A DNA stretch of 64,000 nucleotides from Dactylosporangium aurantiacum. Its GTDB lineage: Bacteria; Actinomycetota; Actinomycetes; Mycobacteriales; Micromonosporaceae. The position numbers and the translations under genes were made by a program. Location of the stretch: positions 85,388 to 149,387 of the forward strand of contig NZ_JNYJ01000012.1 in assembly GCF_000716715.1 (NCBI RefSeq), given 5' to 3'. The notes beneath the pieces are model-generated. The model was not told the origin of the DNA. It ran no database searches and worked only from the letters and a program-made list of their open reading frames with translations. Of this stretch, positions 20,162 to 30,799 are shown one piece after another (position 1 is the first letter of the stretch; every line of letters starts with the position of its first letter).

Positions 20162-21132
20162 CCGCTGCGGTCAAGGACGAGCTGAGCAGGGTGGACGTAG
20201 CCAAACCCTGCTGCCGGCGCGCCGAGATGGCCGCGCTGCTCCGCTTCGCTGGCGGGTTGCACATCGTCTCCGGCCGGGTGGTCGTCGAGGCCGAGCTGGA
20301 CACCAACGCGGCGGCCCGCCGGCTGCGCCGTGAGGTCTCCGAGGTGTACGGGTACCAGAGCGAGATCCACGTGCTCGCCTCCGGAGGGCTGCGCAAGGCC
20401 AGCCACTTCATCGTGCGGGTGGTCAAGGACGGCGAGGCGCTCGCCCGGCAGACCGGCCTGCTCGACGTGCGCGGCCGGCCCGTGCGCGGGCTCCCGCCGC
20501 ACGTCGTGTCGGCCAACATGTGCTGCGCCGTCGCGGCGTGGCGCGGCGCGTTCCTGGCGCACGGCTCGCTGACCGAGCCGGGCCGCAGCTGCGCGCTGGA
20601 GATCACCTGCCCCGGCCCCGAGGCCGCGCTGGCCCTCGTCGGCGCCGCCCGGCGCATCGGCATCACCGCCAAGGCCCGCGAGGTGCGCGGCGTCGACCGG
20701 GTCGTGGTCAAGGACGGCGACGCGATCGCCGCGCTGCTCACCCGCATCGGCGCCCACCAGAGCGTCCTCACCTGGGAGGAGCGCCGGGTGCGCCGCGAGG
20801 TCCGGGCCACCGCCAACCGGCTCGCCAACTTCGACGACGCCAACCTGCGCCGCTCCGCCCGCGCCGCGGTCGCCGCCGCCGCCCGGGTCGCCCGCGCGAT
20901 GGAGATCCTCGCCGACAACGCCCCCGAGCACCTGTTCAGCGCCGGTACGCTGCGGCTGGAGCACCGGCAGGCGTCGCTGGAGGAGCTCGGCGCCCTCGCC
21001 GACCCGCCGCTCACCAAGGACGCGATCGCCGGGCGTATAAGGCGTCTGCTCGCCCTGGCCGACAAGCGCGCCCGCGACCTCGGCATCCCCGACACGGAGT
21101 CCGCCGTCACCCCGGAGATGCTGGTCAGCTGA
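20152..21132 (+). CDS. whiA: Sporulation transcription factor WhiA
   Basis: DNA-binding regulator required for sporulation septation in Streptomyces; present across Gram-positive bacteria. 326 residues. The N-terminal LAGLIDADG-like part ([37 protein letters not shown]) is followed by the C-terminal helix-turn-helix ([30 protein letters not shown]). The start is taken at ATG 20152 ([11 protein letters not shown]), which matches the N-terminus usual in actinomycetes; a second ATG at 20158 would give the common ATGA overlap with yvcK. Its presence suggests a differentiating, filamentous lifestyle but does not prove it. Confidence 0.95.
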   Translation: MAMTAAVKDELSRVDVAKPCCRRAEMAALLRFAGGLHIVSGRVVVEAELDTNAAARRLRREVSEVYGYQSEIHVLASGGLRKASHFIVRVVKDGEALARQTGLLDVRGRPVRGLPPHVVSANMCCAVAAWRGAFLAHGSLTEPGRSCALEITCPGPEAALALVGAARRIGITAKAREVRGVDRVVVKDGDAIAALLTRIGAHQSVLTWEERRVRREVRATANRLANFDDANLRRSARAAVAAAARVARAMEILADNAPEHLFSAGTLRLEHRQASLEELGALADPPLTKDAIAGRIRRLLALADKRARDLGIPDTESAVTPEMLVS

Positions 21133-21232
21133 CGTCCCGGCGGAGCACCTGGGGCCCCTGGGGCGGGTGGGGACAGCGAAACGACGCTGTGTGCTCAGAC
21201 ACCCCCGCGCGAGTTCGATGCCGTCCAGGCGA

Positions 21233-23586
<2,354 letters not shown>

Positions 23587-23589
23587 GCG

Positions 23590-24372
23590 ATGGCGGAGGC
23601 AACCGGACGCAGGCCGCTCATGGCCGGCAACTGGAAGATGAACCTCAACCACCTCGAGGCCATCGCCCTGGTGCAGAAGCTGGCGTTCAGCCTGAACGAG
23701 CAGCAGCTCAACGACGTTGAGGTGGTCGTGCTGCCGCCGTTCGTCGACATCCGCAGCGTGCAGACGCTGGTCGACGGCGACAAGCTGCTCATCGGCTACG
23801 GCGCGCAGGACCTGTCGCAGCACTCCTCCGGCGCGTACACGGGTGAGATCTCCGGCGCGATGCTGGCGAAGCTCGGCTGCCAGTACGTCGTCGTCGGGCA
23901 CTCGGAGCGCCGCCAGTACCACGGCGAGGACGACGCGCTCGTCAACGCCAAGGTGAAGGCGGCCCTGGCCAACGGCATCGCCCCGATCCTGTGCGTCGGG
24001 GAGGGCCTGGCGGTCCGGGAGGCCGGCGAGCACGTGGGCTACACGCTCGCGCAGCTCGACGCCGCGCTGGAGAAGATCAAGACCGACGAGGTCGAGAAGA
24101 TCGTCGTGGCGTACGAGCCGGTGTGGGCCATCGGGACCGGCAAGGTCGCGACCCCGCAGGACGCGCAGGAGGTCATCGGCGCGATCCGGACCCGCCTCGC
24201 GGAGAAGTACACGGGCGGCACCGCCGACCGTGTGCGCATCCTGTACGGCGGCTCGGTCAAGCACGACAACGTCGCCTCGATCATCGAGCAGTCCGACATC
24301 GACGGTGCGCTCGTCGGCGGCGCCAGCATCGACGCGGAGGGCTTCGTCCGCATCTGCCGCCTCGGCAAGTAA
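23590..24372 (+). CDS. tpiA: Triosephosphate isomerase
   Basis: Interconverts dihydroxyacetone phosphate and glyceraldehyde-3-phosphate; 260 residues. LMAGNWKMN carries the substrate-binding Asn and Lys, VVGHSERR the catalytic His (about 104), [12 protein letters not shown] the catalytic Glu (about 176), and ILYGGSV with LVGGASI the phosphate loops. Last gene of the glycolytic operon and followed by a strong hairpin terminator. Confidence 0.97.
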   Translation: MAEATGRRPLMAGNWKMNLNHLEAIALVQKLAFSLNEQQLNDVEVVVLPPFVDIRSVQTLVDGDKLLIGYGAQDLSQHSSGAYTGEISGAMLAKLGCQYVVVGHSERRQYHGEDDALVNAKVKAALANGIAPILCVGEGLAVREAGEHVGYTLAQLDAALEKIKTDEVEKIVVAYEPVWAIGTGKVATPQDAQEVIGAIRTRLAEKYTGGTADRVRILYGGSVKHDNVASIIEQSDIDGALVGGASIDAEGFVRICRLGK

Positions 24373-24385
24373 CTGCTTCAAGACA

Positions 24386-24427
24386 CAGCGTCGCGCGGTC
24401 CGGTTCCGGGCCGCGCGACGCTGTTTT
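24386..24427 (+). terminator. Rho-independent terminator of gap-pgk-tpiA
   Basis: CAGCGTCGCGCGG pairs perfectly with CCGCGCGACGCTG across a 12-nt loop, followed by TTTT. It begins 14 bp after the tpiA stop. The best-formed terminator in the window. Confidence 0.9.
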
Positions 24428-24465
24428 GTATCCCACCCCAGGTTCCGCCCGCCATGAACGCCGCC

Positions 24466-24471
24466 TAAAGT
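24466..24471 (+). promoter_or_regulatory. Candidate -10 region of the substrate-binding protein gene
   Basis: TAAAGT, 137 bp before the ATG at 24609; the long leader ends in a GGGGAA ribosome binding site. Confidence 0.35.
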
Positions 24472-24608
24472 GGCCTGGTCCGCAGCCCCGACACCGGGTT
24501 GCGGGCGCGCCCACGCACCAGCGAGGGCACGCACCCGCGCAGGTCGCGGGGCAACCAGCCAGGGCCGCCCGCCACGAACGGGCCGACCATGACGAGTGGG
24601 GAACGAGC

Positions 24609-26312
24609 ATGCTCGCACAGCGTTTCGTTGCGTCGTTGGCCGGCCTGACGCTGCTCGCGACGGCGGCGGCCTGCAGCGACGCCGGCGCCGAGAACCAGCC
24701 GCAGCCGCCGCGGACCGGCGGGACGCTCCGCGTCGTCGTGAGCGCCAAGCCGGCCCACCTGGACCCGCAGCGCATCGCCACCGCGACCGAGGCCAACGTC
24801 AGCCGCCTCACCACCCGGACGCTCACCACGTTCCGCTCCGAGCCCGGCGCCGCCGCCAGCGAGATCGTCGGTGACCTGGCCACCGACGCCGGCCGGCCCA
24901 GCGAGGGCAACCGGGTCTGGGACTTCCAGCTCAAGGACGACATCCGCTGGGAGGACGGCTCCCCGATCACCTGCGCCGACGTCAAGTACGGCGTGGAGCG
25001 CAGCTTCTCCAGCCTGTTCTCGGTCGCCCAGCCGTACGCGAAGACGTACCTCGCCGGCACCGACAACTACGCGGGCCCGTTCGTGGGCGGCAACAACAAC
25101 GGCAAGGGCCTGCAGTCGGTGCAGTGCGTCGACAACCGCAACATCAAGTTCACGCTGTCCCAGCCGGTCGGCGACTTCGGCTACACGGCGGCCATGTCCG
25201 TGTTCGCGCCGGTGCTCGCCAAGCAGGACACCAAGGGCGAGTACGACAAGAAGCCGTTCTCCAACGGGCCGTACAAGCTGCAGGAGAACACCGACCAGCA
25301 GCTCGTCTACGTCCGCAACCAGTACTGGGACCGCAAGACCGACAGCGTGCGCAAGGCGTACCCCGACAAGATCGTGATCGAGGCGAACGGCGACCTGCCG
25401 ACCGTCACCTCGAACCTGCTGCAGAGCGAGGGCGACTGGGCCGACGCGATCGACCTGGACAAGAACGTCGCGCCGAACTTCGTCCAGCAGGTCGTGAACG
25501 ACCCCGCCCTGTCCTCGCGGGCCGTGCAGGGCAGCTACGGCGGCATCCGGTACCTGTCGCTGAACACCAAGCGGATTCCCGAGCTGGACTGCCGGCGGGC
25601 CCTGGTCTTCGCCTTCAACAAGCGTAAGTTTCGCGCCGCGGCCGGCGGCTCCGTGTTCGGCGACTACGCCAACACGATGATCGCCCCGCAGCTGAAGGCC
25701 CACAAGGACTTCGACCTGTACGACAGCACCGCCAACGTCGAGGGCAAGCCGGACGTGGCGATGAAGCTGATGGACGACCAGCGCACCAAGGGCAAGCCCT
25801 GCGCCACGACGCTGACCCTGGCGATCCCGGAGCAGAAGGACATCCGGCGCCTGGCCACGACGATGGTCGAGACGTACCAGCAGATCGGCATCCAGATCAA
25901 GGTCAACGGCATCGATCCGGAGACGTACTTCGACGTCATCGGCAACCCGGCCAACACCAACGACCTGCTCTGGGCCGGCTGGATCCCCGACTGGGCCAAC
26001 GGCTCGGCCGTCATCCCGCCGCTGTTCGACGGCCGCCTGATCCCGACCAAGGCCAACGCGACCAACAACCAGAACTACGCCCTGCTCAACGACCCCGAGA
26101 TCAACAACGACATCACCGCGGCGCTCGAGGAGTCGGTGCCGGAGCGGCAGTACCTGCTCTGGGGCGAGCTCGACGAGAAGATCGCGAGCAAGGCCGTCGC
26201 CATCCCGATCATCTACATGAAGGCCCTGCGGATGTCCGGCACGAAGGTCCGGGGCGGGTTCATCCATCCGCAGTTCGGCCAGCCCGACCTGTGTGCCCTG
26301 GGGCTGGCCTAG
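24609..26312 (+). CDS. ABC transporter substrate-binding lipoprotein, family 5 (oligopeptide type)
   Basis: Extracytoplasmic solute-binding protein of the SBP_bac_5 (DppA/OppA-like) family; 567 residues. A short signal peptide ends in LLATAAAC, a lipobox, so the mature protein is probably lipid-anchored at residue 21. The mature part opens GGTLRVVVSAKPAHLDPQRI and contains the family landmarks WDFQLKDDIRWEDGSPI, ADVKYGVERSF, SNGPYKLQ and LWAGWIPDWANGSAVIPPLF. GGGGAA lies 5 nt before the ATG. No permease or ATPase genes lie beside it, so it is an orphan receptor that must share a transporter encoded elsewhere, or have another role. Confidence 0.9.
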   Translation: MLAQRFVASLAGLTLLATAAACSDAGAENQPQPPRTGGTLRVVVSAKPAHLDPQRIATATEANVSRLTTRTLTTFRSEPGAAASEIVGDLATDAGRPSEGNRVWDFQLKDDIRWEDGSPITCADVKYGVERSFSSLFSVAQPYAKTYLAGTDNYAGPFVGGNNNGKGLQSVQCVDNRNIKFTLSQPVGDFGYTAAMSVFAPVLAKQDTKGEYDKKPFSNGPYKLQENTDQQLVYVRNQYWDRKTDSVRKAYPDKIVIEANGDLPTVTSNLLQSEGDWADAIDLDKNVAPNFVQQVVNDPALSSRAVQGSYGGIRYLSLNTKRIPELDCRRALVFAFNKRKFRAAAGGSVFGDYANTMIAPQLKAHKDFDLYDSTANVEGKPDVAMKLMDDQRTKGKPCATTLTLAIPEQKDIRRLATTMVETYQQIGIQIKVNGIDPETYFDVIGNPANTNDLLWAGWIPDWANGSAVIPPLFDGRLIPTKANATNNQNYALLNDPEINNDITAALEESVPERQYLLWGELDEKIASKAVAIPIIYMKALRMSGTKVRGGFIHPQFGQPDLCALGLA

Positions 26313-26317
26313 TCCAG

Positions 26318-26323
26318 TAAGCT
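26318..26323 (+). promoter_or_regulatory. Candidate -10 region of secG
   Basis: TAAGCT, 6 bp after the stop of the substrate-binding protein gene and about 50 bp before the secG ATG. Confidence 0.35.
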
Positions 26324-26373
26324 GGCGTCTGTTTTGCGATAGCTACTCCGCCCACCGAGAGGACGACCGCGCC

Positions 26374-26631
26374 ATGACGGCGTTCGCCTACACCCTGATC
26401 GTGCTGCTCCTCATCACGAGCGTGCTGCTCACCATGCTCGTGCTGCTGCACCGCGGCAAGGGCGGTGGCCTGTCGAGCATGTTCGGCGGCGGCGTCTCGT
26501 CCAGCCTCGCCGGCTCGTCGGTCGCCGAGAAGAACCTCGACCGCTACACGCTGCTGGTCGGCATCATCTGGTTCGCCTGCATCGTGGGTCTTGGCCTCTG
26601 GCTGAAAATTGTCGAAAACGGTGGTGCCTGA
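26374..26631 (+). CDS. secG: Preprotein translocase subunit SecG
   Basis: Small integral-membrane subunit of the SecYEG channel; 85 residues. Two hydrophobic segments (residues about 4-24, TLIVLLLITSVLLTMLVLLH, and about 59-79, LLVGIIWFACIVGLGLWL) flank the Gly-rich cytoplasmic loop RGKGGGLSSMFGGG, which is the family hallmark. The ATG at 26374 is preceded by GAGAGGA at moderate distance. It follows the substrate-binding protein gene but has its own TAAGCT -10 candidate at 26318-26323. Confidence 0.93.
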   Translation: MTAFAYTLIVLLLITSVLLTMLVLLHRGKGGGLSSMFGGGVSSSLAGSSVAEKNLDRYTLLVGIIWFACIVGLGLWLKIVENGGA

Positions 26632-26646
26632 GCACGCTCCGCGTTC

Positions 26647-26652
26647 TAGACT
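26647..26652 (+). promoter_or_regulatory. Candidate -10 region of rbpA
   Basis: TAGACT. The predicted start of transcription, around 26659, would put the following hairpin inside the rbpA leader. Confidence 0.35.
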
Positions 26653-26655
26653 CAT

Positions 26656-26695
26656 GCGCGCGGTCCGTTCAGCGGGCCGCGCGCAGGTGTTTTTC
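26656..26695 (+). terminator. Hairpin plus T-run between secG and rbpA: secG terminator or rbpA attenuator
   Basis: GCGCGCGGTCC (26656-26666) pairs with GGGCCGCGCGC (26674-26684) with one mismatch and a short loop, followed 6 nt later by TTTTT. It lies 24 bp after the secG stop. Because TAGACT sits just upstream, it could instead be transcribed as part of the rbpA leader. Confidence 0.6.
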
Positions 26696-26753
26696 GCCCA
26701 CACTCCTGCCTCCGCACGACGTCGCACCCCCCGACGAACAGGAGCGAGCAGCC

Positions 26754-27092
26754 GTGGCAGCTGGTAACGCCATCCGCGGGACCCGAGTCGGTGCCGGCCC
26801 CATGCGCTGGGCCGAGCGCGGTGACCAGGCCCCCCGCCGCAGGATCACCTACTGGTGCGCCAACGGGCACATGACCGAGCCCGCCTTCGCCGCCGAGATC
26901 ACGCCCCCGGCCACCTGGGACTGCCCCCGGTGCGGCCTCCCCGCGGGCCAGGACGAGCAGGCCCCGCCGGAGCGCCCGCGCACCGAGCCGTACAAGACCC
27001 ACCTGGCCTACGTGAAGGAACGCCGCTCCGCCGAGGACGGCGAGGCCATCCTGGCCGAGGCGCTCGCCCGCCTCCGCCAGCGTCGCGGCTAG
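26754..27092 (+). CDS. rbpA: RNA polymerase-binding protein RbpA
   Basis: Actinobacterial transcription factor that binds RNA polymerase with the principal sigma factor and stabilises promoter opening; 112 residues. The N-terminal arm contains GNAIRGTRVGAGPM, a basic linker follows (RRRITYWCANGH), and the zinc-ribbon core uses CANGH and CPRCG. The C-terminal sigma-interacting helix is AEDGEAILAEALARLRQRRG. The GTG start has AGGAG 8 nt upstream. The protein is absent outside Actinomycetota, so this is a firm taxonomic marker. A possible attenuator lies in its leader. Confidence 0.96.
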   Translation: MAAGNAIRGTRVGAGPMRWAERGDQAPRRRITYWCANGHMTEPAFAAEITPPATWDCPRCGLPAGQDEQAPPERPRTEPYKTHLAYVKERRSAEDGEAILAEALARLRQRRG

Positions 27093-27479
27093 CGCCTGCC
27101 GCGCGGACCCGCCCCGACCTGTTCGCCGACAGCGGACCGCAGACCGTAGCGACCCGGTGGATGCTGGGGTCAGGACCCCAGGGATCCACCGGGTCGCCGG
27201 CAGCGAGGGCCGCAGCGGGTGGGGCGCGGCCGCCGGCCGGCGCGGGGCAGGAGCACGGCGGCGGCACTCTCGCACGGGCGGTGGTGCACGTCGGCCCACC
27301 CGGAGCGCAGGGGTCATCCGGCCCCGGGGCCGCCGCGCCTGAGTGTTCTCCGCGCCTGGGTGTTCTCCGCGCCTGGGTGTCGGAGTGGCCCGCTCATCGT
27401 GCTGAGCAGGCGCGAGCCGGGCCGGCCGGATACGGTCGACGCGCCGACCCACAAGGAGTCGGCGCGTCGTGCCGGACCG
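27093..27479. other. Convergent intergenic region rbpA/pgl holding a long hairpin and a 17-bp duplication
   Basis: No gene is supported in these 387 bp. Two structures stand out: the inverted repeat at 27150-27196 and the direct duplication of TGTTCTCCGCGCCTGGG at 27344-27377. Confidence 0.6.
27150..27196. terminator. Bidirectional terminator-like hairpin between rbpA and pgl
   Basis: CGACCCGGTGGAT pairs with ATCCACCGGGTCG, then a 1x2 internal loop, then CTGGGGT pairs with ACCCCAG around a CAGG tetraloop: about 20 paired bases. It has no T-run on either side. It lies between convergent genes, 57 bp after the rbpA stop. Confidence 0.6.
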
Positions 27480-28241
27480 CTACACGCCGCCGGGCAGGGC
27501 ACCGGTGTCGACGAGCCACAGCGTCCGCGCCCGCCCGTGCACCCTCGCCGCCGGCAGCACCCCGGCAGCATCGGCAGCGCCGGGCGCACCCGACACGCTC
27601 GACAGTGCCTCGCGTACCGCGTCCGCCTTGCCCGCCCCCGACGCCAGCAGCCACACCTCGGCGGCCGTGTTCAGGGTCGGCACGGTCAGCGTGATCCGTA
27701 CCGGCGGCGGCTTCGGGCTGTCGTGCACGTCCGCGACCGGCCGCGGGTCGGCGCCCACCGGGTGCCCCGGGAAGACGGACGCGACGTGCCCGTCCTCGCC
27801 GACACCGAGCAGCACCACGTCGAAGTGCGCGCCGGCGATCGCGGCCGCGTACGACGCCGCGGCGGCCGCCGCGTCCGAGCCGTGCGGGCCGTCGGAGGCG
27901 GGCATCGGCCGCACCCGCGCCGGGTCGACCGGCAGCGCCGCGAGGAAGGCGTCGCGGGCCTGGGTCTCGTTGCGGTCAGGGTCGCCGGACGGCAGGAACC
28001 GCTCGTCGCCCCACCAGAAGTCGACGCGGGACCAGTCGACGGCGTCGCGCGCCGGGTTGTCGCGGACCGCGGCGTAGATCTGCGCGGCGATGCGGCCGCC
28101 GGTGAGGACCACGGCCGCGACACCCCGCTCCGCCTGCGCGTCGGTGAGCCGGACGATCAGCCGGGCCGCGACGGCCTCGGCGAGCAGCTTCGGACCGTCG
28201 TGCACCACGACGGTGCGCGACGAGGGCTGGGGAGAGGTCAT
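27480..28241 (-). CDS. pgl: 6-phosphogluconolactonase
   Basis: Hydrolyses 6-phosphogluconolactone in the oxidative pentose-phosphate pathway; 253 residues. Family segments are visible: AAVVLTGGRIAAQIYAAV near the start, VDFWWGDERFLPSGDPDRNE with the conserved GDER, FDVVLLGVGEDGHVASVFPG with the GxGxDGH-type motif, and TLTVPTLNTAAEVWLLASG. The ATG at 28241 overlaps the opcA stop by 4 bp. Last gene of the tkt-tal-pgi-zwf-opcA-pgl operon. Confidence 0.94.
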   Translation of the reverse strand: MTSPQPSSRTVVVHDGPKLLAEAVAARLIVRLTDAQAERGVAAVVLTGGRIAAQIYAAVRDNPARDAVDWSRVDFWWGDERFLPSGDPDRNETQARDAFLAALPVDPARVRPMPASDGPHGSDAAAAAASYAAAIAGAHFDVVLLGVGEDGHVASVFPGHPVGADPRPVADVHDSPKPPPVRITLTVPTLNTAAEVWLLASGAGKADAVREALSSVSGAPGAADAAGVLPAARVHGRARTLWLVDTGALPGGV

Positions 28242-29245
28242 GAAGGGACGGGCTCCAGGGGAGTGGCTTCCGGACGCTCGGCGAGTGCCGGGTCCTTCCA
28301 GATGTGCACCCGCGGCGCCAGCCGCTCGTCGAGGTGCCGCCGGCCGGTCGCCGCGGCGAGGGCGGCGGCGTACGGCTGGTCCGGGTCGAGGCGGCGCAGC
28401 TCCTCGGCGAGCTCCTCGCCCAGCGGGCGGCGGCTCAGCGGCAGGATGCGGTCGGGCTGGCCGGTGCGCTGCAGGGTGGCGATGCCGGCGTTGAGGTCGC
28501 GGATCAGCTTCATGGTGCTGCCGTCGGCGAGCTCCATGTGCACCGCCTCCATGATCTTGCCCTGGCCGCTGCGGCGGGTCGGGTGGACGCCGAGCCGGGC
28601 CTCGAGCCAGCCGCCGAGCAGCGGCGCGGTCGGGTCGTTGTCGGGGGCGATGATCTCCACGGCCGTGACGCCGACGCGGTTGGCGTCGAAGGCGCCGGCG
28701 AGCAGCGTGCGCCACGGGGTGATCCGCGACCAGGACAGGTCGGTGTCGCCGGGCACGTAGTCGTCGGCGCGGATGCGCAGGTTGCCCACCGGGTCGGCGG
28801 CCTGGGCGCTGTCGGTGATGCGGCGGTCCGCGACGACGCCGAGCGGGTCGTACGCGATCCGCTCCGGCGGGGCGCACTGCCACCAGGTGACCACCGGCAC
28901 GTCCGGCGCGAGCAGCGGCATGACGACCGACTCGGCGTGCAGCGCGAGCCGGCCCTGCATCCGCATGACGACCGCCTCGCAGGGGCCGAGCCGCCCGCCG
29001 ACGACGATCTCCGCGTCGAGGCGGGACCGCTGCTGGGTGACGTCGGCGCGCACGATGATGAGCAGCCGGCACGGGTGCGCCGACGCGGCGATGGTCGCGG
29101 CCGCCTCGGCCTCCCGGACCTGCCGCTCGTCGACGACGGCGACGAGGGTGAGCGCGAGGCCGCTGGTGAGCCCGCCGGCGCTGCGACGCTCGTTGGCCAG
29201 GGCCTTCACGACCTCGATGCCGGTGGTGTCCCAAAGTCCGATCAT
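28238..29245 (-). CDS. opcA: Glucose-6-phosphate dehydrogenase assembly protein OpcA
   Basis: Actinobacterial/cyanobacterial OpcA protein that promotes the active assembly of Zwf; 335 residues. It starts MIGLWDTTGIEVVKALANE, which is conserved in the family, and contains PLLAPDVPVVTWWQCAPPE and DTDLSWSRITPWRTLLAGAF, both typical. The C-terminus is charged. It lies 31 bp downstream of zwf and overlaps the start of pgl, the usual actinomycete arrangement. Confidence 0.94.
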   Translation of the reverse strand: MIGLWDTTGIEVVKALANERRSAGGLTSGLALTLVAVVDERQVREAEAAATIAASAHPCRLLIIVRADVTQQRSRLDAEIVVGGRLGPCEAVVMRMQGRLALHAESVVMPLLAPDVPVVTWWQCAPPERIAYDPLGVVADRRITDSAQAADPVGNLRIRADDYVPGDTDLSWSRITPWRTLLAGAFDANRVGVTAVEIIAPDNDPTAPLLGGWLEARLGVHPTRRSGQGKIMEAVHMELADGSTMKLIRDLNAGIATLQRTGQPDRILPLSRRPLGEELAEELRRLDPDQPYAAALAAATGRRHLDERLAPRVHIWKDPALAERPEATPLEPVPS

Positions 29246-29276
29246 GACCAGTTCCCCTTCAACGTCGACACGGGAC

Positions 29277-30794
29277 CTAGGCCCGGCGCCAGGCGCGGCC
29301 CTCGCGGGCCAGCATCTCGTCAGCGGCTCGCGGACCCCATTCGCCCGCGCGGTACGGCTCGGGCGTCGAACCCGCCCACGCCTCCTCCAGCGGGTCGATC
29401 ACGTTCCAGCTCGCCTCGACCTCGGCCGAGTCGGGGAACAGCGTCTTGTCGCCGACGAGGACGTCGAGGATCAGCCGCTCGTACGCCTCGGGGCTGGCGT
29501 CGGTGAACGCCTCGCCGTACTGGAAGTCCATCGCGATGTCGCGGACCTCCATCGTCGTGCCGGGCACCTTCGAGCCGAACTTCAGCATCACGCCCTCGTC
29601 GGGCTGCACCCGGATGACGAGCTGGTTGTGCCCGAGCATCTCCACGTCCGTCTGGTGGAACGGCAGGTGCGGCGCCTTCTTGAACGAGATCGCCAGCTCC
29701 GTGACCCGGCGCGGCATGCGCTTGCCGGCCCGCACGTAGAACGGCACCCCGGCCCAGCGGCGGTTCTGCACGCCGAGGCGGATCGCCACGTACGTCTCGG
29801 TCCTGGAGTTCGGCGGGACGTCCTTCTCCTCCAGGTAGCCGGCGACGCGCTCGCCCGCGACCCAGCCGGTGAGGTACTGGCCGCGCACCGTGTTGGTGAA
29901 CACGTCGGTCGGCACGGTGATCGCGTTGAGCACCTTGAGCTTCTCGGTGCGGATCGCGGTCGCGTCGAACGCGGTCGGCTCCTCCATCGCGACGAGCGCG
30001 AGCAGCTGCAGCAGGTGGTTCTGCACGACGTCGCGGGCGGTGCCGACGGTGTCGTAGAACCCGGCGCGGGTGCCGATGCCGACGTCCTCGGCCATCGTGA
30101 TCTGCACCGAGTCGACGTAGTTGGAGTTCCACACCGGCTCGAACAGGTTGTTCGCGAAGCGCAGCGCCAGGATGTTCTGGACCGTCTCCTTGCCCAGGTA
30201 GTGGTCGATGCGGAACACGTCCTGCGCGGTGAACGCGTCGTCGACCAGGTCGTTGAGCTGCCGCGCGGTGGCCAGGTCGTAGCCGAACGGCTTCTCCACC
30301 ACGACCCGCCGCCAGCCGCCGGACTTCGCGTTGTCGGACATGCCGGTGCGCTCGAGCTGCTTGAGCACGACCGGGAACGCCGACGGCGGGATCGACAGGT
30401 AGAACGCCGCGTTGCCGGGGATGCCGGCCTCGTCGTGCAGGTCGTTGAGGGTCTGCGCCAGGTGGTCGAACGCCGCGTCGTCCTCGAACGAGCCGGGCAC
30501 GAACTTGATGTTGCCGGCGAGCCGGGCCCACACCTCCTCGCGCCACGCCGTGCGGGCCCCGTTCTGCGCGGCCTTGCGGGCGAGGTCCTCGAAGTCGCCG
30601 TCGCCCCAGTCGCGCCGGGCGAAGCCGAGCACCGCGAAGCTGGGCGGCAGCAGTCCCCGGTTGGCCAGGTCGTAGACCGCCGGGATGAGTTTCTTGCGGG
30701 CAAGGTCACCGGTGACGCCGAAGATGACCAGCGCGCACGGCTCGGGAATCCGAGGCAGTCGCCGGTCCTGCGGGTCCCGCAAGGGATTGGTCAT
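29277..30794 (-). CDS. zwf: Glucose-6-phosphate 1-dehydrogenase
   Basis: First enzyme of the oxidative pentose-phosphate pathway, NADP-dependent; 505 residues. The nucleotide-binding start is LVIFGVTGDLARKKLIPAVY, the substrate segment VVVEKPFGYDLATA, the active-site signature FRIDHYLGKETVQNIL with the catalytic His-Tyr-Leu-Gly-Lys, and the C-terminal PEAYERLILDVLVGD. The ATG at 30794 is preferred: GGAGG lies 9 nt upstream, with GTG alternatives at 30797 and 30803. Only 5 bp separate it from the pgi-like gene. Confidence 0.96.
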   Translation of the reverse strand: MTNPLRDPQDRRLPRIPEPCALVIFGVTGDLARKKLIPAVYDLANRGLLPPSFAVLGFARRDWGDGDFEDLARKAAQNGARTAWREEVWARLAGNIKFVPGSFEDDAAFDHLAQTLNDLHDEAGIPGNAAFYLSIPPSAFPVVLKQLERTGMSDNAKSGGWRRVVVEKPFGYDLATARQLNDLVDDAFTAQDVFRIDHYLGKETVQNILALRFANNLFEPVWNSNYVDSVQITMAEDVGIGTRAGFYDTVGTARDVVQNHLLQLLALVAMEEPTAFDATAIRTEKLKVLNAITVPTDVFTNTVRGQYLTGWVAGERVAGYLEEKDVPPNSRTETYVAIRLGVQNRRWAGVPFYVRAGKRMPRRVTELAISFKKAPHLPFHQTDVEMLGHNQLVIRVQPDEGVMLKFGSKVPGTTMEVRDIAMDFQYGEAFTDASPEAYERLILDVLVGDKTLFPDSAEVEASWNVIDPLEEAWAGSTPEPYRAGEWGPRAADEMLAREGRAWRRA

Positions 30795-30799
30795 CACAC

